Shown here one piece after another: positions 1 through 13,919 of a DNA stretch of 43,807 nt. Under the pieces are notes generated by a model. It had not been told where the DNA came from. It did no database searches and saw only the letters and a program-made list of their open reading frames with translations. The position numbers and the translations under genes were made by a program. Numbering within the stretch: position 1 is the first letter of the stretch; each line of letters begins with the position of its first letter. Source of the DNA: JBIOJM01 sp044450785 (lineage in GTDB: Bacteria; Planctomycetota; Planctomycetia; Isosphaerales; Isosphaeraceae); NCBI GenBank assembly GCA_044450785.1, contig JBIOJM010000044.1:1-43807 (forward strand), given 5' to 3'.

Positions 1-141
1 TCAACAACAAGATCCGCGTGATCCAACGACGAGCCTACGGATTTCGAGACGAAGAGTACCTCCGCCTCAAAATCCTCACGTGCATGCTGCCAGAAATCTG
101 AAAATCAGTCCAAAGTTACCCACTCGGTTGGGAGAAGAGCC
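1..141 (+). mobile_element. Right end of an ISL3-type insertion sequence
   Basis: The window opens inside an insertion sequence. It holds the last codons of a transposase (3-101), then about 40 bp ending in GGGAGAAGAGCC at 130-141. Read outward-in, that end is GGCTCTTCTCCC, which resembles the GGCTCTT-type terminal inverted repeats of ISL3 elements. The AT-rich octamer GAAAAAAG at 142-149 could be one copy of the 8-bp target duplication usual for the family. The left end lies outside the window, so neither the inverted repeat nor the duplication can be confirmed. The family call rests mainly on the transposase C-terminus. Confidence 0.5.
3..101 (+). CDS. ISL3-family transposase, C-terminal fragment (cut by window edge)
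   Basis: The frame starting at base 3 is open from the edge and ends at TGA 99-101, giving 32 residues that begin NNKIRVIQRRAYGFRD and end in TCMLPEI. This is the characteristic C-terminus of ISL3 (IS204/IS1001/IS1165) DDE transposases, where an N-x-KI-x-x-I-x-RRAYG-x-RDxEY block closes the catalytic domain shortly after its last acidic residue. Only the tail is in the window, so it cannot be said whether the full gene is intact. No annotated ORF covers it because its start lies upstream of base 1. Confidence 0.75.
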   Translation, partial: NNKIRVIQRRAYGFRDEEYLRLKILTCMLPEI

Positions 142-411
142 GAAAAAAGAGCAACATCAAAACTTGCGCTTCGGGTTGGAATGGGCGCGTGGGCCACCCG
201 AGCGGGAACCGCTTAAGACGAAGGACCGCGACACCGAGCGCGTTCCGGGCATACTCATTGCCGGCCTCCCAGCGGCCGGCCTCGATGGGGACTCACAGGT
301 CGACTCGGCCCGGAGGTGAGCGTACAATACCGATTCTCAAGTTAGACGGCCTGGATGTGCGGTCGCGGTCGTGTGGTTCATGATGCTGCGGGGGACTCCG
401 GCAGACAGAGT

Positions 412-434
412 CCAATCCACCGGAAGTGGATTGG
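412..434. repeat. Perfect inverted repeat (9-bp stem, 5-nt loop)
   Basis: CCAATCCAC at 412-420 pairs with GTGGATTGG at 426-434 around the loop CGGAA. No T-run follows, so it is not a standard intrinsic terminator on either strand. It may be an operator or an RNA hairpin in the kinase leader; its role is unknown. Confidence 0.5.
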
Positions 435-700
435 CACGATGTTTGGTGTGTGGCAGCGGGCCGATGGCCGCGGGTGCGCGCGGAGCGGCGCGGTGAAACG
501 ATGGACCGCCACGGCCCTACCAGCTCCCCGATCGCGAACGCGATGGCACAATCGCACGCGAAACGGGCATATTCCTTTTATTGGTCCTGAGTCCACGGTT
601 CTCAGTCCTTCGGAACTCTGCCCGAGCGTCAATCCGGGCCGGGGAGGCTAAGCGCAAGCACCAGAACGAGGACAACCGGCAAGAGCTCGACGCGACACAC

Positions 701-749
701 CAAGGACCAAAGACCAAGGACCAAGGACCAAGGACCAAGGACCAAGGAC
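701..749. repeat. Seven tandem copies of the heptamer CAAGGAC
   Basis: Seven head-to-tail 7-bp units run from 701 to 749. All are CAAGGAC except the second, CAAAGAC. Each unit carries AAGGA, a Shine-Dalgarno-like core, and the last core (744-748) lies 10 nt before the ATG at 759. The repeat may therefore supply the ribosome binding site. Copy number changes would alter the leader without changing the reading frame. Confidence 0.85.
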
Positions 750-758
750 CAAATCAAG

Positions 759-1676
759 ATGATCGAGCAACCCAGCCAGAAGCACGACGAAGACCCATTC
801 GACACGGTCCCCGAGGCCCCAGCGGCTCTTCCGGTTTCTTCCGTGGCCGACGCGCCGACGGTGGCCCCGGACGCCGCTTCCGGTCAGCCCGTCCCCGCCG
901 CGGCGACGGACTCCATCGATCGGGGGGCCACCCGGCCACCCCCGGCGATCGATGAGTGCGCCACCGTGCCACCCGGCGACGCAACGCTCGCCCGGTCCGC
1001 ATCGCCTCACGACCTGCCGACGGCCGCGGGGCTCGGCTCAGCGGGCTCGGCCGATCTCAAGGCGACCGAGCCGGCCCGGATCCGCTATTTCGGCGACTAC
1101 GAGCTCTTGCACGAGATCGCCCGGGGGGGGATGGGTGTGGTCTACCGGGCGCGTCAGATGAGCCTCAACCGGCCCGTCGCGCTCAAGATGATCCTGGCCG
1201 GCCAGCTCGCCGGTGACACCGAGGTCCGGCGGTTCTACACCGAAGCGGAGGCCGCGGCCAACCTCGACCACCCCGGCATCGTGCCGATCTACGAGGTCGG
1301 CCAGCACGAGGGCCAGCATTTTTTCTCGATGGGCTTCGTCGAGGGGCAAAGCCTCTCCCAACGCCTGGCCGACGGGCCGCTGCCTGCCCGAGAGGCGGCC
1401 GAGCTGATCCGGCGCGTCAGCGAGGCCATCGAGTATGCCCACCGGCAAGGCGTCATTCATCGTGACTTGAAGCCGGCCAACATCCTGCTCGATCGCAATG
1501 GCAATCCCCGCGTCACCGACTTCGGGCTGGCCAAGAAGGTCCAGGGCGACAGCGGGCTCACGGGCTCGGGCCAGATCATGGGGACGCCCAGCTACATGCC
1601 GCCGGAGCAGGCGGGCGGCCCACGGGGCGAGGTCGGTCCGGCGGCCGACGTGTATTCCTTGGGGGCGACGCTCTAG
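759..1676 (+). CDS. Ser/Thr protein kinase, N-terminal part of a kinase-WD40 protein ended by an in-frame TAG
   Basis: This is a 305-codon ORF. Residues 1 to about 110 are a Pro/Ala-rich, low-complexity leader. The Hanks-type kinase domain follows: glycine loop (RGGMGVVYRA) near 121-130, the ATP-anchoring lysine in VALKM at 143, catalytic HRDLKPAN from 234 with Asp 236, DFG from 254, and the activation-segment GTPSYMPPEQ. Translation stops at TAG 1674-1676 right after DVYSLGATL. Relatives normally continue there with Tyr-Ala-Leu, and the same frame stays open with matching sequence up to 4385. As it stands this piece lacks the C-terminal third of the C-lobe and is unlikely to fold as a full kinase. 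It is read here as the front half of one broken gene of about 1,208 codons. Confidence 0.85.
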   Translation: MIEQPSQKHDEDPFDTVPEAPAALPVSSVADAPTVAPDAASGQPVPAAATDSIDRGATRPPPAIDECATVPPGDATLARSASPHDLPTAAGLGSAGSADLKATEPARIRYFGDYELLHEIARGGMGVVYRARQMSLNRPVALKMILAGQLAGDTEVRRFYTEAEAAANLDHPGIVPIYEVGQHEGQHFFSMGFVEGQSLSQRLADGPLPAREAAELIRRVSEAIEYAHRQGVIHRDLKPANILLDRNGNPRVTDFGLAKKVQGDSGLTGSGQIMGTPSYMPPEQAGGPRGEVGPAADVYSLGATL

Positions 1677-4385
1677 GCCCTGGACACCGGCGGGCCGCCG
1701 TTCCAGGCGGCCACGGCGATGGACACGGTGATCCAGGTCGTCAGCGATGAGCCCGTCCCACCGCAGAGGCTGAATGCCTCCGTGCCGCGCGATTTGGAGA
1801 CGATCTGCCTGAAGTGTCTGGAGAAGGGGCAGTCGCGGCGGTATGCGTCGGCGTCGGACCTGGCCGCGGACATGGGGCGGTACCTGGCGGGCGAGCCGAT
1901 CATGGCGCGGCCGGTGACGAGAGTCGAGCGAGCGGTCAAGTGGGCACGGCGGCGACCGGCGATCGCCGCGCTTTTGGCGCTGGTCACCCTGGTGACGGCG
2001 CTCGGGCTCGGCGGGGTGCTCTGGCAATGGCGCGAGGCGGTGCGCGCCCGCGGTGTCGCCGACCAGGAGAGTCGAAACGCGAAGGACCAGGCCGAGCTGG
2101 CCGAGCGGAGGCGGATGGAGGCCGATGCCCGGCGGCACGAAGCCGAGCTGGCCCACGCCGAGGCCGACACCCGCCGGCACGAGGCCGAGCTGGCTCGCTC
2201 GGAGGAGACGAAGCAGAAAGTGCGGGCGACCCGCGCCCTGGAGAACGCGGAGACGCAGCTTTATTACAACAGCATTGCCCTGGCCGACCGCGAGCGGCTG
2301 GCGGGCCGCATCGCCCGGGTCGAGCCGGCCCTGGCCAAGTGCCCCGAGCGGCTCCGCCGCTGGGAATGGCACCTGCTGCGCCGGCTCTGCCACGCCGATT
2401 TGTTGACCTTCCGCGGCCACTCCAAGTACGTCAACGCCGTGGCGTTCAGCCCCGACGGCCGCACCCTCGCCTCGGGCGGGGGCGACTCCACCGTCCAGGT
2501 CTGGGACGCCGCAACCGGCCAGGTCCGGCACCGCCTGGCGGCACGCTGGATCGGACCGGTCAGCAGCGTCGCCTTCAGCCCCGACGGCAAGCAGCTCGCC
2601 GCGGGCAACGGCAGCATCCCGAAAACAAACCAGGTCATGATGACCAACCCCCAGTACGTCAAAGTCTGGGACCTCGACACCGGCAAGGAAGTCTTCACCC
2701 TCATGGGTCATACCGGGCCCATCAGCGGCGTGGCCTACAGCCGTGACGGCACCCGGCTCGCCTCGGCCAGTGGTCAAGGGCGGACCGAGCCCGCGCAGCT
2801 CAAGGTCTGGAACGTGGCCACCGGCAAGGAGACGCTCACGATCCCGGGCGCCGGCCGATGCGTGGCGTTCAGCCCGGACGGCCGGCGGCTTGCCTCGGCC
2901 GGCGGCCTGGCCAAGAAGGTTCAGCCGAACACAGGGGCTTCGTTCAGTGCCACCCAGGCGCCGATCCCGAGTGCCACCCAGGCGCGGATGGGGTTCGACG
3001 AGCGCGCCGTGAAGGTCTGGGATGCCGCGACCGGCGCGGCCGTGCTGACGCTCCGCGGTCACACCGCCGACGTCACGAACGTTGCCTTCAGCCCCGATGG
3101 CAAGCGGCTGGCCTCGACGAGTGAGGACCGGACCGCACGGCTCTGGGACCTCGAATCCGGCAAGGAAATCGCGCTACTCCAGGGGCATACCGACCGGGTC
3201 TACGGTGTTGCCTTCCGCGCCGACGGCGGAGTCCTCGCCACCGTTGGCGACGACCAGAGCATGAGGCTCTGGAATGCCCTGACGGGCACGGAGATCGCGG
3301 TCTACCGCGGCCACACCGGGCCGGTCAACGCGGTCGCTTTCCGCGCCGATGGCCGTCGCCTGGCCACGGCCAGCGACGACCGGACCATCAAGATCTGGGA
3401 TGGCGAGAATACCCAGCAAGGGGCCCGTACGCTTCGCCCGCTTTCCCATTTGGCTCTCGACGCCGCGCTCTCCCGGCTGGCCTGGGGAGCCTTCAAGAAG
3501 ACGACGGTCGTGGACCTGGCCACTGGCGCCGACCTTCGGACGATCGTGGACGCCGGGGAAGTCCTGGCCATGAGCCCCGACGGCAACCGAATCGCCACGG
3601 TGGACCCATCCGATTTCCGGCAGATCGAGATCGTGAAGCTCTGGGACGCGACGACCGGCCGGCTGATCCACGCGCTCGGTGCACCGGCCGACCCCCGCCG
3701 CCCGGTGGACAACTTCCCCCCCGGCACCGCGGCCTTCAGCCCCGACGGCCGCCGCCTCGTCACGGGCCACTTCATGGGTAAGGCGAAACTCTGGGACACC
3801 GTGTCGGGCCGGGAGCTCGTCACATTCGACAGGGGCGTCACATTCGCCCAGTTCAGCCCCGACGGCCGGTGGCTCGCCACGTCGTACATGATGAAGGATC
3901 TTGTGAAGATCTGGGACGGGGCCGACGGCCGCGAAGTCCGGACGATCGAGAAGGCGTACGTGGGTCCGAACTTCGGTAAGTTCGTCATCGATCCACATCG
4001 CCGTCACCTCGCATTCAGCCCCGACGGCCGCCGCCTCGCGTGGTCGAGCGAGGTGGTGGATCCGGTCGACAAGCCAGCGGAATTGACCGTCTTCGACCCG
4101 GCGACCGGCCGCGAGCTGCTGACAATCCGGGGCCTGTCCGCCGCGGTCTTCAGCTTGGCGTTCAGCCCCGACGGCCACCGGTTGGTGGCGGGCCTCGCCG
4201 ATGGATCGATCATCCTCTACGATGCAGCCGACGGCCAGGAGCTGCTGACGCTTCGCACCCCTGCCGATGCCGGTTCGAATCAACAGGTCACCTGGGTCTC
4301 GTTCAGCACGGACGGCCACCGGCTCGCATCGTACCGCCCCGGCTTCCTGCACATCTGGGATGGTACGCCGGAGCCAAACCGCTGA
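1677..4385 (+). pseudogene. Kinase C-lobe, membrane anchor and WD40 propellers, severed from the kinase start by a TAG
   Basis: The frame continues from 759 after the TAG at 1674. The first ATG available is 1719, still inside the kinase C-lobe (an RDLETICLKCLEK segment) and without an obvious ribosome site, so independent translation is doubtful. Next come a transmembrane helix at about 1953-2030 (AALLALVTLVTALGLGG), a charged Arg/Glu/Ala-rich coiled coil (about 2050-2240), and some 14 WD40-type repeats from about 2400 to the end, recognisable by repeated FSPDG...LAS and VWD/LWD/IWD blocks. Fourteen blades would fit two seven-bladed propellers. In the intact protein a cytoplasmic kinase would be tethered to an extracytoplasmic WD40 sensor or scaffold, a common planctomycete design. 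The codon bias remains good, so any decay is recent or the stop is an error. Confidence 0.75.
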
Positions 4386-4550
4386 GATTACGCCCTTTGC
4401 GGACGGAGTCCCTCCATCCGCGTCGACCTCGCCACATACTTTGCCGAATTGCGCCAGCGCTTCGACGCATCGCCGCGCTGGCATCGGGTGGCCCGCACTC
4501 CCTCCGGAGCAGGACGGCGCCCTGCCGGGCTGATCGACCGCATCAGGAGC

Positions 4551-6158
4551 TCATCGACTATCCGCGGACTTGGTCTCGGCGGCTTTGATTTTCTTGGGCG
4601 CCTCCTTGTCCTGTGCGACCTGCCAGCCCAGGCGGTAGGCCGCGCGGGCGACGCGAGCAGCCTTCTCGAAGTCGGCCTTGGTGAAGTCGTCGGTCGGCCG
4701 GTGGTAGTCCGCGTGGAGCCCGCAGAAGAAGAAAATCACCGGGATGCCCTTGCGGGCGAAATTGTAGCTGTCGGTGCTGCCGAAGAACATGTCGGCGTTG
4801 AACTTGATCGTGAGCCCCTCTTCCTTGGCGGCGGCGCGGGCGGCCGGGATCAGGGTCGAGTAGCCGGCGTGTTTGTCCGATGGTGTGACCCCGATCGACT
4901 TGCCGTCGTTGCGGCTGACCATGTCCAGGTTGATGTCGGCGACGATCTTGTAGCCTTGCGGCAGAGTGACGTGGTCAGAGAACCACGTGCTGCCGAACAG
5001 CCCCTTTTCCTCGCCCGAGACCCAAAGGAAGGCGACGCTGCGGGCCGGGCGCGGGCCGTCGCCGAAGGCCTCGGCGATCTCGAGCAGGGCGCTGGTACCC
5101 GAGGCATTGTCATCGGATCCGTTGAAGATCTCGCCCTTGTCGTCGACGCCGACGTGATCGTAGTGCGCGCTGTAGATGATGACTTCCTTCGCCTTGTCCT
5201 TGTCAGAGCCGGGGAACAGGCCGACGACGTTGCGGTCTTCCTTGGACTCCTTCTTGGCCGCGAAGTTAAACCGGACATGGAGTCCCTCGAGCGCCTTGGG
5301 CTTGGACTTGGTGGTCAGCTCGGTCGCTTTGAGGATGAGGTCGCAGATCGGGTCGGCGAACCGGAGCGTCGGGATCGCGGTCGGGGCACGGCCAAGGGTC
5401 ATCGATGGCCGGCCGAAGCCGGAGAACCGTAAGGGCGGGATGGCATTCGGGCGAAGCTGCCCATCGGCATTCTTGGGTTGGACCAGGATGATCCCGAGTG
5501 CCCCTCGCGCGAGGGCCGCCTGGGGCCCGGAGACGTTCGTGGGTGGCGCGCCGCGGCCGGCCGGCGTTGCGCGCTTCGCCTCGTCTGCCTTGGAGACGTC
5601 TTTCTTGGGCCGCCGGCCCTGGAAGATGAGGACGAACCGCTCCTTGACGTTGATGCCGTCGTAATCGTCGATCTGCTCGGCCGTGTTGACCTGGCCGTAG
5701 CCGGCGAAGACGACGGGCGCGTCGATCTTACCGGGGGTCACGCCCCATGGACTGAACGAAACGTCGACGCCGAACTGGCACGGGATGACACGCTTCGAGC
5801 CGTTCTGCTCCAGGACCAAGGTGACCGATGTTCCCTCGAGCTGCGGCGTGACGACTTCCAGCGGGAACGGCTGGAAGTAGGTCTGGCCGCTGGGCCCTTG
5901 ATCGCCCGCGGGAAGGGCCCCGGCGGCGGAGAGCCGGCTCGCCAGGTATTCCGCGGCGAGGCGGCTCTCCGGGCTCGCGGTATCGCGGCCGCGCATCAAG
6001 TCGGAGGCGAGGAACTTCATGTGCCCGCCCAGCTCGCGGGCGGTGATCCCCTTGACAGCGTCCGGCACCGCCGCCGCCGCGGCCTGATCGTCGGCGGTCG
6101 CGGCGCTTGAGGCCATGGAAAGGGTCAAAATGACGCCAACGGTGCGAATTCGTTTCAT
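4551..6158 (-). CDS. Secreted M28-family zinc aminopeptidase with PA domain
   Basis: A 535-residue protein. The N-terminus (MKRIRTVGVILTLSMASSA) is a Sec signal peptide, so it acts outside the cytoplasmic membrane. A protease-associated (PA) type insert lies roughly at 150-280. The M28 peptidase domain has the di-zinc site expected of the family: His 332 in AHYDH, the bridging Asp 350 in GSDDNASG, catalytic Glu 383 and ligand Glu 384 in SGEEKG, Asp 412 in INLDMV, and a final His in the HADYHRPTDD block. It should remove N-terminal amino acids from peptides; the exact specificity cannot be read. It is transcribed divergently from the LysR gene and its start is supported by the signal peptide. 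The C-terminus ends in a Lys/Ala-rich tail. Confidence 0.88.
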   Translation of the reverse strand: MKRIRTVGVILTLSMASSAATADDQAAAAAVPDAVKGITARELGGHMKFLASDLMRGRDTASPESRLAAEYLASRLSAAGALPAGDQGPSGQTYFQPFPLEVVTPQLEGTSVTLVLEQNGSKRVIPCQFGVDVSFSPWGVTPGKIDAPVVFAGYGQVNTAEQIDDYDGINVKERFVLIFQGRRPKKDVSKADEAKRATPAGRGAPPTNVSGPQAALARGALGIILVQPKNADGQLRPNAIPPLRFSGFGRPSMTLGRAPTAIPTLRFADPICDLILKATELTTKSKPKALEGLHVRFNFAAKKESKEDRNVVGLFPGSDKDKAKEVIIYSAHYDHVGVDDKGEIFNGSDDNASGTSALLEIAEAFGDGPRPARSVAFLWVSGEEKGLFGSTWFSDHVTLPQGYKIVADINLDMVSRNDGKSIGVTPSDKHAGYSTLIPAARAAAKEEGLTIKFNADMFFGSTDSYNFARKGIPVIFFFCGLHADYHRPTDDFTKADFEKAARVARAAYRLGWQVAQDKEAPKKIKAAETKSADSR

Positions 6159-6297
6159 CGGTGTGACTGCCTTCCAGGATCGGGCCCTTGGGCTGGAGCC
6201 GGCTCGATCGGGTGAAAAGAGACTGGCGATCCGTCCACGATTGTATCGAGTCGGCGCGGCCGAAGGTAACTTGCCACCTAATCTTGGCAGAATTCTC

Positions 6298-6328
6298 TTG
6301 ACACGGACAGCCGATACCCTACTATTAT
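6298..6328 (+). promoter_or_regulatory. Candidate sigma-70-type promoter for the LysR gene
   Basis: TTGACA at 6298-6303 matches the -35 consensus exactly. Downstream are TACTAT at 6320-6325 (16-bp spacer) and TATTAT at 6323-6328 (19-bp spacer). It lies about 60 bp before the LysR start in an unusually AT-rich patch for this window. No experiment supports it. Confidence 0.45.
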
Positions 6329-6341
6329 ATTCTCCAATAAT
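6324..6341. promoter_or_regulatory. Possible LysR-type operator (ATTAT-N8-ATAAT)
   Basis: ATTAT at 6324-6328 and ATAAT at 6337-6341 form an inverted repeat with an 8-bp spacer, overlapping the candidate -10 region. LysR regulators commonly bind T-N11-A dyads in the divergent intergenic region next to their own gene, so this could be an autoregulatory site. The arms are short and may be chance in an AT-rich patch. Confidence 0.3.
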
Positions 6342-6385
6342 CTCCTCGGCGCAGTATCGAAGAAATGCCGATAGGAACCATGCGG

Positions 6386-7345
6386 ATGCAGCTCGAGACG
6401 TTGAAGATTTTCTGTGACGTGGTGCGGTGGGCGAGTTTTTCGCGGGGCGCCGCGGAGAACGGGATCTCGCAATCCTCGGCGAGCCAGGCCGTCCATCACC
6501 TCGAGGATCGGTTAGGGCTGAAGTTGATCGATCGTTCGAAGCGTCCGCTGGTACTGACGCCGCAGGGAAAGGTGTACTACGAGGGTTGCAAGGACCTGGT
6601 CGACCGCTACCTGGAGCTGGAGAACCGCGTCAAGGCGCTCGAGGATGAAGACACGGTCGTCGGGACGGTCGGGGTGGCCGCGATCTACTCGGTCGGGCTT
6701 CATCACATGAGCCAGTACGTCAAGACGTTCGAGGAGCGCCATCCCGGTGCGAACATCCGGCTCGAGTACCTCCATCCGAGGCGGGTGCTCGAGCGAGTGA
6801 CCAATGGCGAGGCCGAGCTCGGCCTGCTTTCGTTTCCCCGGAAGTGGCCCGACTTGAACGTGATCACCTGGCGCAAGGAGGCCATGGTCCTGACTGTCCA
6901 TCCGTCGCATCGGTTCGCTCATCGGGCGAGTGTCTCTCTGGCCGAGCTGGACGGCGAGCCATTCGTCGCCTTTGATCCCGATCTCTCGATCCGGCGGGCG
7001 ATCGACCGCTTCCTGCGCCGGCATGATGTTCAGGTCGATGTCGTCCTCGAATTCGACAACATCGAGAACATCAAACGTGCCGTCGAAATTCCCTCGGGCG
7101 TCTCCATCCTTCCCGAGCCATCCCTGGCGCAGGAGGTCAAGGCGTCGACGCTGGTCGCGATTCCCATCGAGAGCGACGACCCGACCGACCCGCTCACTCG
7201 TCCCCTGGCGATCATTCACCGCCGCCAGGTCTGCCTGGAGCCCGCGGCAGCCAAGTTTTTGGAATTGCTCACGGGTGAAGACGTCACGGACAGCACGCCG
7301 GCTCCGCTCGAATCGAAACGCATTCCCGCCAGCGCGTCGCCCTGA
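6386..7345 (+). CDS. LysR-type transcriptional regulator
   Basis: 319 residues from the chosen start, a normal LysR length. The N-terminal winged helix-turn-helix is clear (LETLKIFCDVV, ISQSSASQAVHHLE, LTPQGKVYY), followed by a linker helix and a two-lobed effector-binding domain (GTVGVAAIYSVG from about residue 90). In-frame ATGs occur at 6365, 6380 and 6386; 6386 is preferred because AGGA at 6373-6376 lies 9 nt before it and because LysR proteins usually start a few residues before the L-x-x-F block. The gene sits 86 bp upstream of gltB in the same direction, which recalls GltC, the LysR activator of glutamate synthase in Bacillus. Regulation of gltBD is an inference from position. Confidence 0.88.
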   Translation: MQLETLKIFCDVVRWASFSRGAAENGISQSSASQAVHHLEDRLGLKLIDRSKRPLVLTPQGKVYYEGCKDLVDRYLELENRVKALEDEDTVVGTVGVAAIYSVGLHHMSQYVKTFEERHPGANIRLEYLHPRRVLERVTNGEAELGLLSFPRKWPDLNVITWRKEAMVLTVHPSHRFAHRASVSLAELDGEPFVAFDPDLSIRRAIDRFLRRHDVQVDVVLEFDNIENIKRAVEIPSGVSILPEPSLAQEVKASTLVAIPIESDDPTDPLTRPLAIIHRRQVCLEPAAAKFLELLTGEDVTDSTPAPLESKRIPASASP

Positions 7346-7431
7346 CGCGCCCGGTGCCGCCGGTCACTTTTCCGGCCAGCGCGGCGCGTTCAGCGTGGCC
7401 GTCGTGACTCGTTCTAGAAGGACAACCACCG

Positions 7432-12070
<4,639 letters not shown>

Positions 12071-12078
<8 letters not shown>

Positions 12079-13546
12079 ACCCAGCGGGTTTCTCGATTTT
12101 CACCGGGAGCTGCCGACCCGGCGTCCGGTCCCGGAGCGCCTCCACGACTACCTCGAGGTGTACGAGCCGTTCCCGGAGGAGAAGCTCCGCGCTCAAGGCG
12201 CTCGCTGCATGGACTGTGGCATTCCGTTCTGCCATCAAGGCTGCCCACTCGGCAACCTGATCCCGGACTGGAACGACCTGGTCTATCGCGACCAGTGGCG
12301 TGCCGCCCTCGACCGGCTCCATTCAACCAACAATTTTCCCGAGTTCACGGGCAAGCTCTGCCCGGCTCCTTGCGAAGCCTCGTGCGTGCTGGGGATCAAC
12401 AACGATCCGGTAACCATCAAGCAGATCGAGGCAAGCATCGTCGAGCGGGCCTGGAACGAAGGCTGGATCGTTCCCCAGCCGCCCAGGGTGAAGACGAACA
12501 AGCGGGTGGCGATCGTCGGCTCCGGACCGGCCGGGCTGGCCTGTGCACAGCAGCTTGCCCGGGCCGGGCATTCGGTGACCGTCTTCGAACGCGCCGACCG
12601 AATCGGCGGCCTGCTCCGATACGGAATCCCCGACTTCAAGATGGAAAAGCGGCACGTGGACCGCCGGCTTCGGCAAATGGAGGCGGAGGGGGTCGTGTTC
12701 GCGCCGCGCACAAATATCGGTGTCGACGTTCCCGCCAGCCAGCTCCTCGAGGATTTTGACGCCGTCTGCCTCTGCGGCGGCTCGACACAGCCGCGCGACC
12801 TGCCGATCGAAGGGCGCGATCTCGGCGGCATCTTCTTCGCGATGCAATTCCTGACCGGCCAGAATCGCCGGGGCGCGGGCGACATGATCGACGAAAACGA
12901 GTTTATCTCGGCCCACGACAAGCACGTCATCATCATCGGCGGCGGCGACACGGGCGCCGATTGCCTCGGGACCGTCCACCGTCACCAATGCAAGAGCATC
13001 CATCAGTTCGAGATCGTGCCCCGGCCACCTGAATTCCGGTCACGCATGAACCCTTGGCCCCAGTGGTCGAACATCTTCCGCGTCTCGTCCGCGCACGAAG
13101 AAGGCGGGGTTCGAGAGTATTCGATCAACACACGGCGGTTCCTCGGTGATGAGCATGGCCGCGTGCGAGCACTCGAGACCGTTCACGTCGAGATGAAGGC
13201 CGACAACGGCCGGGCTCACTTCGTCGAGATTCCCGGTACCGAGCATATCTATCCGGCCGACCTCGTCCTCCTTGCCATGGGTTTCGTCGGGCCCGAGCGG
13301 CAGGGAATGCTCGAACAATTCGGCGTCGACCTCGACCAGTCGGGAAACGTCAAGGCCGACGCGGGCAAGCGCACCAGTGTTGAAAAGGTGTTCACGGCAG
13401 GAGATATGACCCGGGGCCAGAGCCTCATCGTCTGGGCGATCGCCGAGGGACGCCACGCCGCCTATGCGATCGACGAGTTTCTCATGGGCTCGTCCGACCT
13501 TCCCAGACCACTCGACCATGGAAACGATCAGCGGCCGTTCGTTTAG
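12071..13546 (+). CDS. gltD: Glutamate synthase, small (NADPH) subunit
   Basis: 491 residues, typical for GltD. It oxidises NAD(P)H on FAD and passes electrons through iron-sulfur clusters to GltB. The N-terminal cluster cysteines are Cys 46, 49, 54 and 58 (CMDCGIPFCHQGC) and Cys 97, 101 and 105 (CPAPCEASC). The FAD fold starts at VAIVGSGPAGLACA (about 149) and the NADPH fold at VIIIGGGDTGADCLG (about 289). The start is GTG at 12071, inside the last codons of gltB, with GGAGGTG just upstream; the 8-bp overlap implies translational coupling and a roughly one-to-one complex. It ends in TAG, showing that TAG is an ordinary stop here. Confidence 0.97.
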
Positions 13547-13706
13547 AGTCGAGCCGGACCGCTACGATCACTACAGCCTGCTCCGCACCATCCTGGAGAA
13601 CTTCGAGCTCGGGACCCTGCACCGCAATGACCTGACCGCCAACTGGTTCCGATCCCTTTGGGGCCTGAAGCCGCCCGCGTTCAACCTGGCCGATCACGTT
13701 CAGTGA
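13518..13706 (+). CDS. Small unknown protein overlapping the end of gltD
   Basis: 62 residues from ATG 13518, overlapping the last 29 bases of gltD in another frame. A longer reading from 13464 exists but the extra residues are only gltD out of frame. The sequence (RVEPDRYDHYSLLRTILE, WFRSLWGLKPPAFNLADHV) is balanced in composition and looks like a real folded protein, with no signal peptide or membrane segment. I do not recognise a family. Position makes it the possible third gene of the gltBD operon. Confidence 0.5.
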   Translation: METISGRSFRVEPDRYDHYSLLRTILENFELGTLHRNDLTANWFRSLWGLKPPAFNLADHVQ

Positions 13707-13919
13707 GGGGCAGCAGCGCCAGGTCTGCGAAAACCTGTCATCAAGAAACTTCCCGCCCGGCCGAGCGAACCCCTGCAATTCCCGGTACCGATCGCTCCCG
13801 ATCGACGGCCCTTCGTTATAACAGGGGACTCCCTTTCTTTGCTCGTCGAAACTCGATAGATTCATTTCGGAAAAACGACGTCATTGTTTCCCCCGCATTG
13901 AAAGGGAGCACAGAGTTGC

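Larger units (their letters stand above)
142..758. other. Non-coding region between the IS end and the kinase gene
   Basis: Short ORFs overlap here in several frames, but none has a convincing start, family resemblance or consistent codon pattern. Two structures are visible: a perfect 9-bp hairpin at 412-434 and a heptamer tandem repeat at 701-749 that runs up to the kinase start. The kinase promoter presumably lies here, but no clear -35/-10 pair stands out. Confidence 0.6.

Noticed and set aside
701..749. CRISPR-like short repeat
   Set aside because: Contiguous 7-bp units without spacers.
1038..3062. 674-codon antisense ORF across the kinase-WD40 gene
   Set aside because: Arises from the high G+C third positions of the sense gene, and its translation shows only Arg/Gly/Leu-rich shadow composition.
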